DNA of 64,000 nucleotides, from assembly GCF_000725495.1 (NCBI RefSeq), contig NZ_JNZD01000026.1, positions 1 through 64,000 on the forward strand, in the 5' to 3' direction. Of this stretch, positions 34,567 to 42,461 are shown piece by piece. The notes beneath the pieces were generated by a model. That model saw nothing but the letters and a program-made list of their open reading frames with translations. It searched no databases and was not told the origin of the DNA. The stretch comes from Streptomyces aureus (lineage in GTDB: Bacteria; Actinomycetota; Actinomycetes; Streptomycetales; Streptomycetaceae). The position numbers and the translations under genes were made by a program. The first letter of the stretch is position 1, and each line of letters opens with the position of its first letter.

Positions 34567-36381
34567 GTGCACCGACGCATCGAGGACTACGCGCTCATCG
34601 GGGACGAACAGACCGCCGCTCTGGTGGGCCGCGACGGCTCCGTCGACTGGCTGTGTCTGCCCCGCTTCGACTCCGCGGCCTGCTTCGCGGCCCTGCTGGG
34701 CGACGAGGACAACGGCCACTGGCGGATCGCTCCCGAGGGAGCGGACGTGTGCACCCGGCGCGCCTACCGCCCGGACACCCTGGTGCTCGACACCGAGTGG
34801 GACACCCCCGAGGGCTCGGTGCGGGTCACCGATCTGATGCCCCAGCGCGAGCACGCCCCCGACCTCGTCCGCGTCATCGAGGGCCTCAGCGGCCGGGTCC
34901 GTATGCGCAGTCTGCTGCGGCTGCGGTTCGACTACGGCTCGGTCGTGCCCTGGATGCGCCGCGCGGACGGCCACCGGGTCGCCGTCGCCGGGCCCGACTC
35001 GGTGTGGCTGCGCAGCGAACCGCCCGTACGCACCTGGGGCCAGGACTTCCGCACCCACTCCGAGTTCACCGTGGCGGCGGGCGAGAAGGTCGCCTTCGTC
35101 CTGACCTGGCACCCCTCGCACCGGCCCCGGCCGCCCCTGTGCGATCCCTTCGAGGCCCTGGAGACCAGCGTCCAGGACTGGAGGGCGTGGGCGGCGCGCT
35201 GCCGCTACGACGGACCGCACCGGGACGCCGTCGTCCGCTCGCTGATCACCCTCAAGGCGCTCACCTACGCGCCGACCGGCGGCATCGTGGCCGCCCCCAC
35301 CACCTCGCTGCCCGAGGAGATCGGCGGCGTCCGCAACTGGGACTACCGCTACTGCTGGCTGCGCGACTCCACCCTCACCCTCGGCGCGCTCCTGTCGGCC
35401 GGCTACCACGAGGAGGCCGAGGCCTGGCGCGACTGGCTGCTGCGCGCGGTCGCGGGCGACCCGGCGGCCCTGCAGATCATGTACGGCCTCTCGGGTGAAC
35501 GGCGGCTGTCGGAGTACGAGATCCCCTGGCTGTCCGGCTACGCGGACTCCTCGCCCGTCCGGGTCGGCAACAGCGCCGTGGAGCAGCTGCAGCTCGACGT
35601 GTACGGCGAGGTCATCGACTCGCTGTCGCTCGCCCGGCGCTCGGGCCTGCCGTCGCGGCCCCACATGTGGCGGGTGGAGTGCGCCATGATGGAGTTCCTG
35701 AGGGTGGCCTGGCGGCAGCCCGACGAGGGGATCTGGGAGGTGCGCGGCCCGCGCCGGCACTTCGTGTACTCCAAGGTGATGGCCTGGGTGGCCGCGGACC
35801 GCGCGGTGCGCACCCTGGAGGACGACCCGGCGCTCGAGGGCGACATCGAGGCCTGGCGGGCGATGCGCGACGAGGTGCACCGCGAGGTGTGCGAACGCGG
35901 CTTCGACCCTGTCCGGAACACCTTCACCCAGTCCTACGGCTCGACCGAGCTGGACGCCTCCCTGCTGCTCATCCCGCGCGTGGGCTTCCTGCCCCCCGAC
36001 GACCCCCGGGTGGTCGGCACGGTCGACGCGGTCCGCGCGGAACTCGCCCCGGACGGCTTCCTGGTACGCCGCTACAGTGCCGCCACGACCGGGATCGACG
36101 GACTCCCGGGCGACGAGGGCACCTTCGTCGTCTGCTCGTTCTGGCTCGCGGACGCGCTGCATCTGACGGGCCGTACGCAGGAGGCGCGCGACCTGTTCGA
36201 GCGGCTCATCGGCCTCACCAACGACCTGGGGCTGCTGTCCGAGGAGTACGACCCGGTCGCGGGCCGGCAGCTCGGCAACTTCCCGCAGGCCTTCAGCCAC
36301 ATCGGTCTGGTGGTGTCCGCCCTCAGCCTGTTCGGCTTCGACGAGGTGGACCGGACGGACGGGGTCGTCCCACCGGGATAG
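34567..36381 (+). CDS. Glycoside hydrolase family 15 protein (trehalase/glucoamylase-like)
   Basis: A cytoplasmic enzyme of about 604 residues. The N-terminal part begins RIEDYALIGDEQTAALVGRDGSVDWLCLPRFDS, the hallmark of actinobacterial GH15 proteins, and the (alpha/alpha)6 barrel carries SLPEEIGGVRNWDYRYCWLRDSTLTL (first catalytic acid region) and the later DEGTFVVCSFWLADAL segment. Mycobacterial and some Streptomyces relatives are trehalases; others are glucan hydrolases. The GTG at 34567 is chosen because it fits the conserved start; a TTG 11 codons upstream is possible. The next gene starts 15 bases downstream. Confidence 0.87.
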   Translation: MHRRIEDYALIGDEQTAALVGRDGSVDWLCLPRFDSAACFAALLGDEDNGHWRIAPEGADVCTRRAYRPDTLVLDTEWDTPEGSVRVTDLMPQREHAPDLVRVIEGLSGRVRMRSLLRLRFDYGSVVPWMRRADGHRVAVAGPDSVWLRSEPPVRTWGQDFRTHSEFTVAAGEKVAFVLTWHPSHRPRPPLCDPFEALETSVQDWRAWAARCRYDGPHRDAVVRSLITLKALTYAPTGGIVAAPTTSLPEEIGGVRNWDYRYCWLRDSTLTLGALLSAGYHEEAEAWRDWLLRAVAGDPAALQIMYGLSGERRLSEYEIPWLSGYADSSPVRVGNSAVEQLQLDVYGEVIDSLSLARRSGLPSRPHMWRVECAMMEFLRVAWRQPDEGIWEVRGPRRHFVYSKVMAWVAADRAVRTLEDDPALEGDIEAWRAMRDEVHREVCERGFDPVRNTFTQSYGSTELDASLLLIPRVGFLPPDDPRVVGTVDAVRAELAPDGFLVRRYSAATTGIDGLPGDEGTFVVCSFWLADALHLTGRTQEARDLFERLIGLTNDLGLLSEEYDPVAGRQLGNFPQAFSHIGLVVSALSLFGFDEVDRTDGVVPPG

Positions 36382-36395
36382 GGGAGGATGGGGCC

Positions 36396-37151
36396 ATGGA
36401 TCTTGGACTGAAGGATCGTGTGTACGTCGTCACGGGAGCCACCCGGGGCCTGGGCAACGCCGCCGCGCGCGAACTCGTCGCCGACGGCGCCAAGGTGGTC
36501 GTCACGGGACGCGACGAGGCCACCGCGGCCGGCGCCGCCTCCGCGCTCGGCCCGAACGCGGTCGGGGTGGCCGCCGACAACGGCGCCGCCGAGACTCCGG
36601 CCCGGCTGATCGCGGCCGCCCGGGGGCACTTCGGCGGCTTCGACGGCATCCTGATCAGCGTCGGCGGGCCGCCGCCCGGGTTCGCCGCGGACAACACCGA
36701 CGAGCAGTGGATGGTGGCGTTCGAGGAGGTCTTCCTCGGCGCGGTGCGCCTCGCCCGCGCGGCCGCCGACGAACTCGGCGAGGGCGGGGTCATCGGCTTC
36801 GTGCTGTCCGGCTCGGTGCACGAGCCGATCCCCGGGCTCACCATCTCCAACGGTCTGCGTCCGGGACTCGCGGGCTTCGCCAAGTCCCTCGCCAACGAAC
36901 TGGGGCCGCGCGGCATCCGGGTCGTGGGGCTGCTGCCGTCCCGGATCGACACGGACCGGGTGCGCCAGCTCGACGGCCTGTCCGCCGACCCCGAGGCCAC
37001 CCGGGCGGCCAACGAGGCCCGTATCCCGCTGCGCCGCTACGGCACCCCGGAGGAGTTCGGCCGCACGGCCGCGTTCCTGCTCTCCCCCGCCGCGTCGTAC
37101 CTCACGGGCCTCATGCTGCCGGTGGACGGCGGGATGCGAAGCGGGTTCTAG
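36396..37151 (+). CDS. Atypical SDR family protein
   Basis: A 251-residue short-chain dehydrogenase fold with a normal TGATRGLG cofactor site (13-20) and C-terminal SYLTGLMLPVDGGM. The usual Tyr-x3-Lys catalytic pair is absent: the equivalent region reads TISNGLRPGLAGFAK, and the serine strand is FVLSGSVHE. The protein therefore may use a different mechanism or have lost oxidoreductase activity. ATG at 36396 has GGGGAGG upstream and is 15 bases from the GH15 stop, so both are likely co-transcribed. A tandem repeat array follows. Confidence 0.85.
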   Translation: MDLGLKDRVYVVTGATRGLGNAAARELVADGAKVVVTGRDEATAAGAASALGPNAVGVAADNGAAETPARLIAAARGHFGGFDGILISVGGPPPGFAADNTDEQWMVAFEEVFLGAVRLARAAADELGEGGVIGFVLSGSVHEPIPGLTISNGLRPGLAGFAKSLANELGPRGIRVVGLLPSRIDTDRVRQLDGLSADPEATRAANEARIPLRRYGTPEEFGRTAAFLLSPAASYLTGLMLPVDGGMRSGF

Positions 37152-37158
37152 GACCCCG

Positions 37159-37415
37159 GCACAACAGAACACCGGCCGGGGCTCCAGGCCCCCGGCGGGC
37201 CACGCGGCCCGGCGGGGCACAGGGGAACGCCGGGCGGGGTTCCGGCCCCGGGCTGGGGACGGCGGCACGCGGGGCGGATCTCCAGCCCGCTGGCGCGCAC
37301 GCCAGAACACTGGGCGGATTCCGGCCCCCGGCGGCGCACGGCGGCACGCGGGGCGGATCTCCAACACCCGGCGGAGCACGGCAGAACGCCGGGCGGGGTT
37401 CCAGGACCCTGGTCA
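37159..37415. repeat. Imperfect tandem repeat array, period 39-41 bp
   Basis: Units beginning GCAC or GAC start at about 37159, 37217, 37258, 37297, 37336 and 37376, with a truncated unit between the first two. Each contains a GCGGCACGCGGGGCGGAT- or GCAGAACGCCGGGCGG-like core followed by TTCC or CTCC and CCCGGC. The array fills the space between the convergent SDR and AmaP-like genes. Frames through it give Pro/Gly/Arg-rich nonsense, so it is non-coding. Confidence 0.75.
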
Positions 37416-37429
37416 TGGCCCACGGCCCG

Positions 37430-38008
37430 TCACGTCACGCGTTCGGCGCGGTGCTTGACGCCGCGCAGCCGGACCTCCGCCGGGAGGGCGGCCAGGCCTG
37501 CCGAGTCCCGCGCGTGCGCGAGCGCCTCCTCGGTCAGCAGCCGCAGCGCGTGCCCGGGGTCCACGTGCGGTTCCAGCAGGAGCCGCACCCGCGCCTCGGG
37601 CAGACTGCGCCGGCCGGTCAGCCGGACGTCGGCGTGATCGACACCGCCCAGCCGGGAGGACTCGGCGGCCAGCACACCCTCCAGGGCCCGTCCGCGCAGC
37701 AGCGCGCCCGCGCCGTCGCCGGTGTCGACCAGCACGTCGGCGAGCCTCCGGCGCCGTACGACGGCGACCAGCCACCACAGGGCGAGCAGCAGGAGCACCG
37801 CGAGCGCGGCGATGACGGCGGGCCACCACCAGCCCTGGTCCCGCCACTTCATCCGCCGGGCGGTGCTGAGCAGCACGTCGTGCCGCCCCTCGTAGATCCA
37901 CCAGGACGGCGGCCGCACGCCGAGTCCGACGGCCAGCACGGAGCCGCCGAAGACCAGCAGGACGAGCCCGATGAAGCCGATCAGTACCCGGTTGACGATC
38001 CGCAGCAC
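37430..38008 (-). CDS. amaP: AmaP-like alkaline shock membrane anchor protein
   Basis: A 192-residue protein with two N-terminal helices (VNRVLIGFIGLVLLVFGGSVLAVG and WWWPAVIAALAVLLLLALWWLVAVV) separated by about 40 residues, then a cytoplasmic domain (about 90-192) of the alpha/beta type found in Asp23/Gls24 proteins (ADVRLTGRRSLPEARVRLLLEP). In Staphylococcus AmaP anchors Asp23 to the membrane. It is the last gene of a five-gene minus-strand cluster; GTG at 38008 follows the upstream stop by five bases. Confidence 0.82.
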   Translation of the reverse strand: MLRIVNRVLIGFIGLVLLVFGGSVLAVGLGVRPPSWWIYEGRHDVLLSTARRMKWRDQGWWWPAVIAALAVLLLLALWWLVAVVRRRRLADVLVDTGDGAGALLRGRALEGVLAAESSRLGGVDHADVRLTGRRSLPEARVRLLLEPHVDPGHALRLLTEEALAHARDSAGLAALPAEVRLRGVKHRAERVT

Positions 38009-38013
38009 GGACC

Positions 38014-38700
38014 TCACCCCTTCCGTCCGGGGCGCGCGACGTGCACCGAAAGGGCGGGCGAACGGGAGAGGCCCAGTCCCCTGATGCCGTCGGCGAGGGT
38101 GGTGTCGAGGTCGGCGCGCACGTCGTCGAGTTCCCGGAAGTGCGCCAGCGCCCGGACGTCCACCTTCCGGCGCTTCACCCGCACGCGGACCGACTGCACA
38201 CCGGCGATCTCCATGGCACGGTCGCGGAGCGCCGTCGCGGCGGCTCCCCGGTGCAGTCCGGCCCGGACGTCGGCGTGGGTGCGCCGCATCGGCAGCACGT
38301 CCCGCAGTCCGGGTGTGGCGGCCAGGACGAGCAGCCACAGTCCCAGCACGGCGGCGATCCCGGCGCCGACGAGGACGGCGGTGTCGTCGAGGGGCCGTTC
38401 GGCGAGCTGCCGGGCCAGCCAGGTCCGCCAGTACAGCGCGGTGCGTCCGGCGCGCACGGCCACGACGTCGTAGAGGAAGGCGCCCGCGGCGACGAGGAGC
38501 ACGAGCGCGAGGATGCCCGCGGGGATCCGGCGGGCGGACCAGAAGCGGCCCTGGCGACCGTCCTCGTCGCCGGTGGTGTCCAGCGGTTCGTACGCGGCGG
38601 CGGAGGCGGACTGCCCGAGGGCACCCGTGCCGTCCCCGTCGCCGGACTTCTCCAGGACGGGCGTCTTCCGGGTGTCCTCGGAGCCCTGGGGCTCGCTCAT
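38014..38700 (-). CDS. DUF6286-type membrane protein of the Asp23 cluster
   Basis: A 228-residue protein. About 50 hydrophilic residues precede two helices (IPAGILALVLLVAAGAFLYDVVAV and DDTAVLVGAGIAAVLGLWLLVLAA). The C-terminal cytoplasmic domain (THADVRAGLHRGAAATALRDRAMEIAGV to VRVKRRKVDVRALAHFRELDDV) resembles the Asp23-like fold seen in AmaP. It probably forms a second membrane anchor for the cluster's Asp23 proteins; this is inferred from context. The ATG at 38700 overlaps the stop of the preceding Asp23 gene. Confidence 0.75.
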   Translation of the reverse strand: MSEPQGSEDTRKTPVLEKSGDGDGTGALGQSASAAAYEPLDTTGDEDGRQGRFWSARRIPAGILALVLLVAAGAFLYDVVAVRAGRTALYWRTWLARQLAERPLDDTAVLVGAGIAAVLGLWLLVLAATPGLRDVLPMRRTHADVRAGLHRGAAATALRDRAMEIAGVQSVRVRVKRRKVDVRALAHFRELDDVRADLDTTLADGIRGLGLSRSPALSVHVARPGRKG

Positions 38701-39119
38701 TGCGTCCTCCCCCGTACCGCGCCGGACTCGGGTGTCAGATGCAGCCGCTCCACCTGGACTGCCACCTCGGGCACTTCCATGCCCGCCAACGCCTCTACCC
38801 GCTCGGTGACATGACGACGCACCGCGCCGCACTGGGCGCCGATGTCGGCGGGGTATCCGAGCTCCAGGCTGACCCGGACCCGGGCGCTGTGCGTCGGGGT
38901 GCCGTCCGTGCCCCCGGTGCCCGACGCCTGCCGCCGTACGACGACCGACGCGTGCGGGGGGACCGCGTCGGCGGGCGGCGGGGGCAGCGCCTCGCGGGCC
39001 GCGCGCGAGGCGATCTTCGCGACGACGCGGTCGGCGATCCTGGTGGCGCCCCGCTCGGGGGGCGGGACGGTCACGAGGGCCGGCCGCGGCGCGCCGGGCG
39101 GCTCGGGGTGATCGGGCAC
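38697..39119 (-). CDS. Asp23/Gls24 family protein (copy 2)
   Basis: A 140-residue soluble protein. After a Pro-rich start, ATRIADRVVAKIASRAAREAL matches the first helix of Asp23/Gls24 proteins, and a beta region (HSARVRVSLELGYPADIGAQCGAVRRHVTERVEALAGMEVPEVAVQVERL) follows. Asp23 proteins coat the cytoplasmic membrane during envelope or alkaline stress. Starts with GTG at 39119, one codon after the previous stop. Confidence 0.8.
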   Translation of the reverse strand: MPDHPEPPGAPRPALVTVPPPERGATRIADRVVAKIASRAAREALPPPPADAVPPHASVVVRRQASGTGGTDGTPTHSARVRVSLELGYPADIGAQCGAVRRHVTERVEALAGMEVPEVAVQVERLHLTPESGAVRGRTQ

Positions 39120-39122
39120 GTG

Positions 39123-39308
39123 TCACCGCCGCCGGTCGCCGCGGGCGCGGAAGAAGTCGCCGATGTCCAGGTCCCCCTCCAGGAGCCGCCCGACGACGAA
39201 CCCGACGGCCCCCAGCGCGGCCACCAGGAGGAACGCGCCGAAGCCGCCGAAGTACCCGGCGAAGGCCAGCGCCATTCCGGCGATCATGCCGATCACGGCC
39301 AAGCTCAT
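39123..39308 (-). CDS. Small DUF2273-like membrane protein
   Basis: A 61-residue protein with two Gly/Ala-rich helices (LAVIGMIAGMALAFAGYFGG and FGAFLLVAALGAVGFVVGRLL) and an acidic-basic tail. Small proteins of this shape accompany AmaP and Asp23 genes in firmicutes (DUF2273). ATG at 39308 with GAGGAG six bases upstream is preferred to an ATG 11 codons earlier. Confidence 0.78.
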   Translation of the reverse strand: MSLAVIGMIAGMALAFAGYFGGFGAFLLVAALGAVGFVVGRLLEGDLDIGDFFRARGDRRR

Positions 39309-39390
39309 GGTGCGCTCCTCAGCGGTCGGTGGCCGGGTCACTCAGGGTGCGGCGGGCCGGGGTCGGGGGCGTTCCGGCGGCCCCGGGGGG

Positions 39391-39876
39391 TCACTGGAGC
39401 CGTGACTCCGGCTCTTCTTCCTCTTCCTCGGGAAGCTTCACGTCACTCACCGCGATGTTGACTTCCACCACTTCGAGCCCCGTCATGCGCTCGACGGCGG
39501 AGATGACGTTCTCCCGCACGGCCCGGGCCACGTCGGAGATCGACACGCCGTAGTCGACGACGATCTCCAGGTCGAGCGCCGTCTGCAGCTCTCCGACCTC
39601 GGCCTTGACTCCGCGCGTCACCGATTTGGTGGACCCGCCGGGCACCCGGTCGCGTACGGCTCCGAAGGTGCGGCTGAGCCCGCTGCCCATCGTGTGGACA
39701 CCGACCACGTCCCGGGCGGCGAGCCCGGCGATCTTCTCCACGACTCCGTCGGCGATCGTGGTCCGTCCCCGGGTGGCGGGGTCTCCGCCGCCGCGCCGGG
39801 TGGGCTTGCGGGTCTGCTGGGACTCCTTCTCGGTGTCGGGGCTGTCCGTCCGGTTCCGCTCGGTCATGTCGGTCAT
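39391..39876 (-). CDS. Asp23/Gls24 family envelope stress response protein (copy 1)
   Basis: A 161-residue protein and the closest match in the cluster to Staphylococcus Asp23. A charged N terminus (about 35 residues) is followed by GRTTIADGVVEKIAGLAARDVVGVHTM and a strand-rich part (TRGVKAEVGELQTALDLEIVVDYGVSISDVARAVRENVISAVERMTGLEVVEVNIAVSDVKLP), then a Glu-rich end. First gene of the minus-strand cluster; ATG at 39876, with an in-frame ATG at 39867. It is divergent from the P10-like gene 87 bases away. Confidence 0.88.
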   Translation of the reverse strand: MTDMTERNRTDSPDTEKESQQTRKPTRRGGGDPATRGRTTIADGVVEKIAGLAARDVVGVHTMGSGLSRTFGAVRDRVPGGSTKSVTRGVKAEVGELQTALDLEIVVDYGVSISDVARAVRENVISAVERMTGLEVVEVNIAVSDVKLPEEEEEEPESRLQ

Positions 39877-39963
39877 CGCCGTACGTCCCTTTCGGTCGTC
39901 CTCCTCTGCTCACAGTAGGTCGGGTCGCGCCGTCGCGCGCCGTGGATGAGGCACGCTGGAGCA

Positions 39964-40761
39964 ATGACGGCGGACCGGTGGACACAGGCGGTACGGGATC
40001 GGCTCGGGCTCGGCAGACTCCTGCCGCTGGGGCTCGCGCTCGACGGCGCGTGGATCACGGAGCAGGCGGCCGCGTCGGTGCTGCGGCGCGAGACGGCGGC
40101 CGTGGCGGGGGTGCGGCTCGGGGCGCTGCGGCTCGCGCTGGCCGACCCGGACGGGGCCGGTGAGCCGGCCGTGCCGCCGCCGCCCAGTGCCCTGCCGCCG
40201 GGTCCGCTGCGCGTCACCGCGGAGTTCGCGGTCGCGGCGGATCCCGGGTTCCCCGGCGCCGAGCCGCTGCCGGCCGTCGCGGCCCGGCTGCGCCTGGCCG
40301 TGGTGTCCGCCGCGACCCGGCTGCTGGGCCTGGACGTCGCGGAGGTCGACCTTCGGGTGACGGACCTGCTGGAGGAAACTCCCGCGGAAGACGGCGTACG
40401 GGTGAATCCCCGGGCCGGTTCGGCCGACGGGACCCGGGACGCGGCCGGCGAGTCGGGGCCCCCGTCGGTGCCGAGGGACCCCGAGGAGGCCCGGATCGCG
40501 GCGGCGGTGTCGGCCGTTCCGGGGGTCACCCGGCTGACGGACTCGCTGGGCCGGCCGGTCCACGTCGAAAGCGTGCCCACCGTGGAACCGGCCCTGCCGC
40601 GCCGCCACGTCCGGGTCGAACTGGAGGTCTCCGGGGACGAACGCGCGGTGGACGTGGCCCGGGCGGTCAGAACAGCGGTCACCGAATCCACACGGGACAC
40701 CCCGTCGGTGGCGGTCCTGGTGACATCCGTGACCTCGGGTACCCCGTCCCACCGACCGTGA
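39964..40761 (+). CDS. Nucleopolyhedrovirus P10-like/Asp23-associated hypothetical protein
   Basis: A 265-residue protein without membrane helices or signal peptide. Two regions (about 80-125, PLRVTAEFAVAADPG to GLDVAEVDLRVTDLLEE; and 210-255, RHVRVELEVSGDERAVDVARAVRTAV to VAVLVTSV) look like Asp23-type alpha/beta halves repeated. The family carries the odd database name nucleopolyhedrovirus P10, recalled from Streptomyces annotations; a viral link is unlikely. Divergent from the Asp23 operon, so it probably belongs to the same stress system. ATG at 39964. Confidence 0.72.
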   Translation: MTADRWTQAVRDRLGLGRLLPLGLALDGAWITEQAAASVLRRETAAVAGVRLGALRLALADPDGAGEPAVPPPPSALPPGPLRVTAEFAVAADPGFPGAEPLPAVAARLRLAVVSAATRLLGLDVAEVDLRVTDLLEETPAEDGVRVNPRAGSADGTRDAAGESGPPSVPRDPEEARIAAAVSAVPGVTRLTDSLGRPVHVESVPTVEPALPRRHVRVELEVSGDERAVDVARAVRTAVTESTRDTPSVAVLVTSVTSGTPSHRP

Positions 40762-40774
40762 CCGTCGCGGGGCG

Positions 40775-40827
40775 GGGCGCACCCGCCCGGGAACATGCCC
40801 TCGCGAACGCGGTCTCCGGGTGCGCCC
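40775..40827 (+). terminator. Hairpin downstream of the P10-like gene
   Basis: A perfect 11-bp stem (40775-40785 with 40817-40827) with a 31-base loop lies just after the stop at 40761, between convergent genes. Confidence 0.5.
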
Positions 40828-40921
40828 TTCTCTGGGCCGGTCGGGGTGGCGGGGCGCCCGGCGGCGCCGGGTGCCCGCCTGGAGGGGGCGCGCCGAAGAG
40901 AATTCGTGCGCGCCCGGAGGG

Positions 40922-41725
40922 CTATTCGCCGACGCCCGCGAGGTCGCGGAGCCTGCGGGCCTGGGAGGCGCGCTCGGCGGTGCGCTGCTCCTCGTAGGTG
41001 CGCTCCTGGGCACCGCGCAGCAGCGCCTTCGTCTCGATCACGGCGTCCCGGGGCGCGGCCAGCAGCGCCGCGGCCAGGTCGGCGACCGCCGCGTCGAGCT
41101 GGTCGCCGGGCACGGCGAGGTTGGCGAGCCCGGTGCGCTCGGCCTCCTCGGCGAGCACGAAGCGGCCCGTGGCGCAGATCTCCAGCGCACGGGCGTACCC
41201 CACGAGGGCGACCAGCGGGTGCGTCCCGGTGAGGTCGGGCACCAGCCCGAGGCTGGTCTCGCGCATGGCGAACTGCACGTCGTCGGCGACGACGCGAAGG
41301 TCACACGCGAGGGCGAGCTGGAAGCCGGCACCGATGGCATGCCCCTGGACGGCGGCGATGGACACGATGTCGCTGCGCCGCCACCAGGTGAACGCCTCCT
41401 GGTACTCGGCGATGGTCGCGTCGAGCTCGGCGTCCGAACCGCGCGCGAGGTCGATGAACGACGGCTCGCCGTCGAACCCCTCGGGCGTGAACGCCTGCCG
41501 GTCGAGCCCCGCGGAGAAGGACTGGCCCTCGGCCCGCAGGACGACCACCCGGACGGAGCCCGGCAGTGACCGACCCGCCTGCGTCAAGGCCCGCCAGAGA
41601 GCAGGACTCTGGGCATTGCGCTTGGCCGGATTGGTCAGCGTCACCGTGGCGGTCGCGCCGTCGACGGTGAGCCGTACGCCGTCCTGGTCGAGTACGGGGT
41701 CGAGATCCTTGTCGAGCGAAGCCAT
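40922..41725 (-). CDS. Enoyl-CoA hydratase/isomerase (crotonase) family protein
   Basis: A 267-residue crotonase-fold protein. Oxyanion-hole segments are seen: EGQSFSAGLDRQAF and GHAIGAGFQLALACDLRV. The first catalytic Glu position is less clear; the RETSLGLVPDLTGTH segment replaces the usual PEV-LGL-PD-GGT and puts an acidic residue in the right strand. Substrate unknown; likely in fatty acid or amino acid breakdown. ATG at 41725. A long hairpin or operator sits about 80-110 bases upstream, and gbn lies beyond it. Confidence 0.87.
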   Translation of the reverse strand: MASLDKDLDPVLDQDGVRLTVDGATATVTLTNPAKRNAQSPALWRALTQAGRSLPGSVRVVVLRAEGQSFSAGLDRQAFTPEGFDGEPSFIDLARGSDAELDATIAEYQEAFTWWRRSDIVSIAAVQGHAIGAGFQLALACDLRVVADDVQFAMRETSLGLVPDLTGTHPLVALVGYARALEICATGRFVLAEEAERTGLANLAVPGDQLDAAVADLAAALLAAPRDAVIETKALLRGAQERTYEEQRTAERASQARRLRDLAGVGE

Positions 41726-41803
41726 GGGGTGCCTCCGATGGGTGCGGTCGGATCAGGGGCGCGCCTCGCACGGCGAGGAACGCACCTAAGTGACTGCACA
41801 GTA

Positions 41804-41837
41804 ACCACCCGGTCGGTCACCCGACCGACCGGGTGGT
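41804..41837. promoter_or_regulatory. Perfect 15-bp inverted repeat: gbn terminator or operator of the crotonase gene
   Basis: ACCACCCGGTCGGTC (41804-41818) and its exact reverse complement (41823-41837) flank a 4-base loop. It is 31 bases past the gbn stop and 79 bases upstream of the crotonase gene. The GGTCGGTC-accc-GACCGACC core looks like a TetR-type operator, but it would equally terminate gbn transcripts. Confidence 0.6.
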
Positions 41838-41867
41838 CACCACCGAAGCCGATGGGGACGCCCGGCC

Positions 41868-42089
41868 TCAGGCCGAGGCGGCCTTCTTGCCCCGCGTCGC
41901 ACCGCCACGCCCTCGGAGCGTGACGCCCGACTCGCTGAGCATCCGGTGGACGAAGCCATACGAGCGGCCGGTCTCTTCGGCCAGCGCTCGGATGCTCGCA
42001 CCGGAGTCGTACTTCTTCTTCAGGTCTGCCGCGAGCTTGTCGCGCGCGGCGCCGGTAACCCGGCTGCCCTTCTTCAGAGTCTCGGCCAC
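41868..42089 (-). CDS. gbn: GATC-binding nucleoid-associated protein Gbn
   Basis: A 73-residue basic protein, GTG start at 42089 with GAGGAGG five bases upstream. The KKYDSGASIRALAEETGRSYGFVHRMLSESG segment is a helix-turn-helix; a Lys-rich N terminus and a GRGGATRGKK tail could contact DNA backbone. It corresponds to SCO1839 of S. coelicolor, described in the literature as the nucleoid protein Gbn that binds GATC-containing DNA and affects development. The order crotonase-gbn-ABC-F is the same as I recall for S. coelicolor. A cluster of five GATC words lies in the upstream gap. Confidence 0.9.
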   Translation of the reverse strand: MAETLKKGSRVTGAARDKLAADLKKKYDSGASIRALAEETGRSYGFVHRMLSESGVTLRGRGGATRGKKAASA

Positions 42090-42461
42090 CCGGTCCTCCT
42101 CATGGGAAGTGCGCTCTGGACTCTCATGATCACCCCTTTCGGGCGTCATGGCCACCCATTCGGCAAGGTCCGTAAGACAAGGTTTTGACGACAGGAGTCC
42201 GTCCCCACGAGTGGAACCAGTGATTCCGGGTGGTGCGGCCCCTGCGCCCGAACGGGTCCTCCGGCGAAGTACCTGGTCAGCGACGCAGGACGGCCGAGCC
42301 CTTGGGAACAAAGGACTCGGCCGTGAAATCGATGTACGACACACCGCGGTACGAGGAGATCTCACACAGATGATGGATCACGGATCGGCCGAATGATCCA
42401 TACGCAGTGGATCACTCCATCGATCAGGCGCCGCCGGCCCCGCGAGGGGGCCGGGCGGGAC
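42090..42461. other. Intergenic region between the ABC-F gene and gbn with hairpins and GATC cluster
   Basis: These 372 bases carry the gbn promoter region and the end of the ABC-F transcript. Seen here: a hairpin at 42292-42322 (GGCCGAG...CTCGGCC with an inner CCTT/AAGG stem), five GATC sites at 42376, 42383, 42395, 42410 and 42422, an 8-bp inverted repeat ATGGATCA/TGATCCAT (42373-42380, 42394-42401), and one more GATC at 42128 close to the gbn start. No gene is convincing. Confidence 0.65.
42434..42454 (-). terminator. Hairpin after the ABC-F gene
   Basis: CCGGCCCC / GGGGCCGG with loop GCGAG begins eight bases past the ABC-F stop. Confidence 0.6.

Noticed and set aside
37159..37415. CRISPR array
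   Set aside because: Units are degenerate over their whole length, with no constant repeat and unique spacer alternation and no cas genes nearby.
39964..40761. Viral gene because of the P10 database name
   Set aside because: Composition and context match the host, and the sequence resembles the neighbouring Asp23 proteins; the name is probably a labelling artefact.
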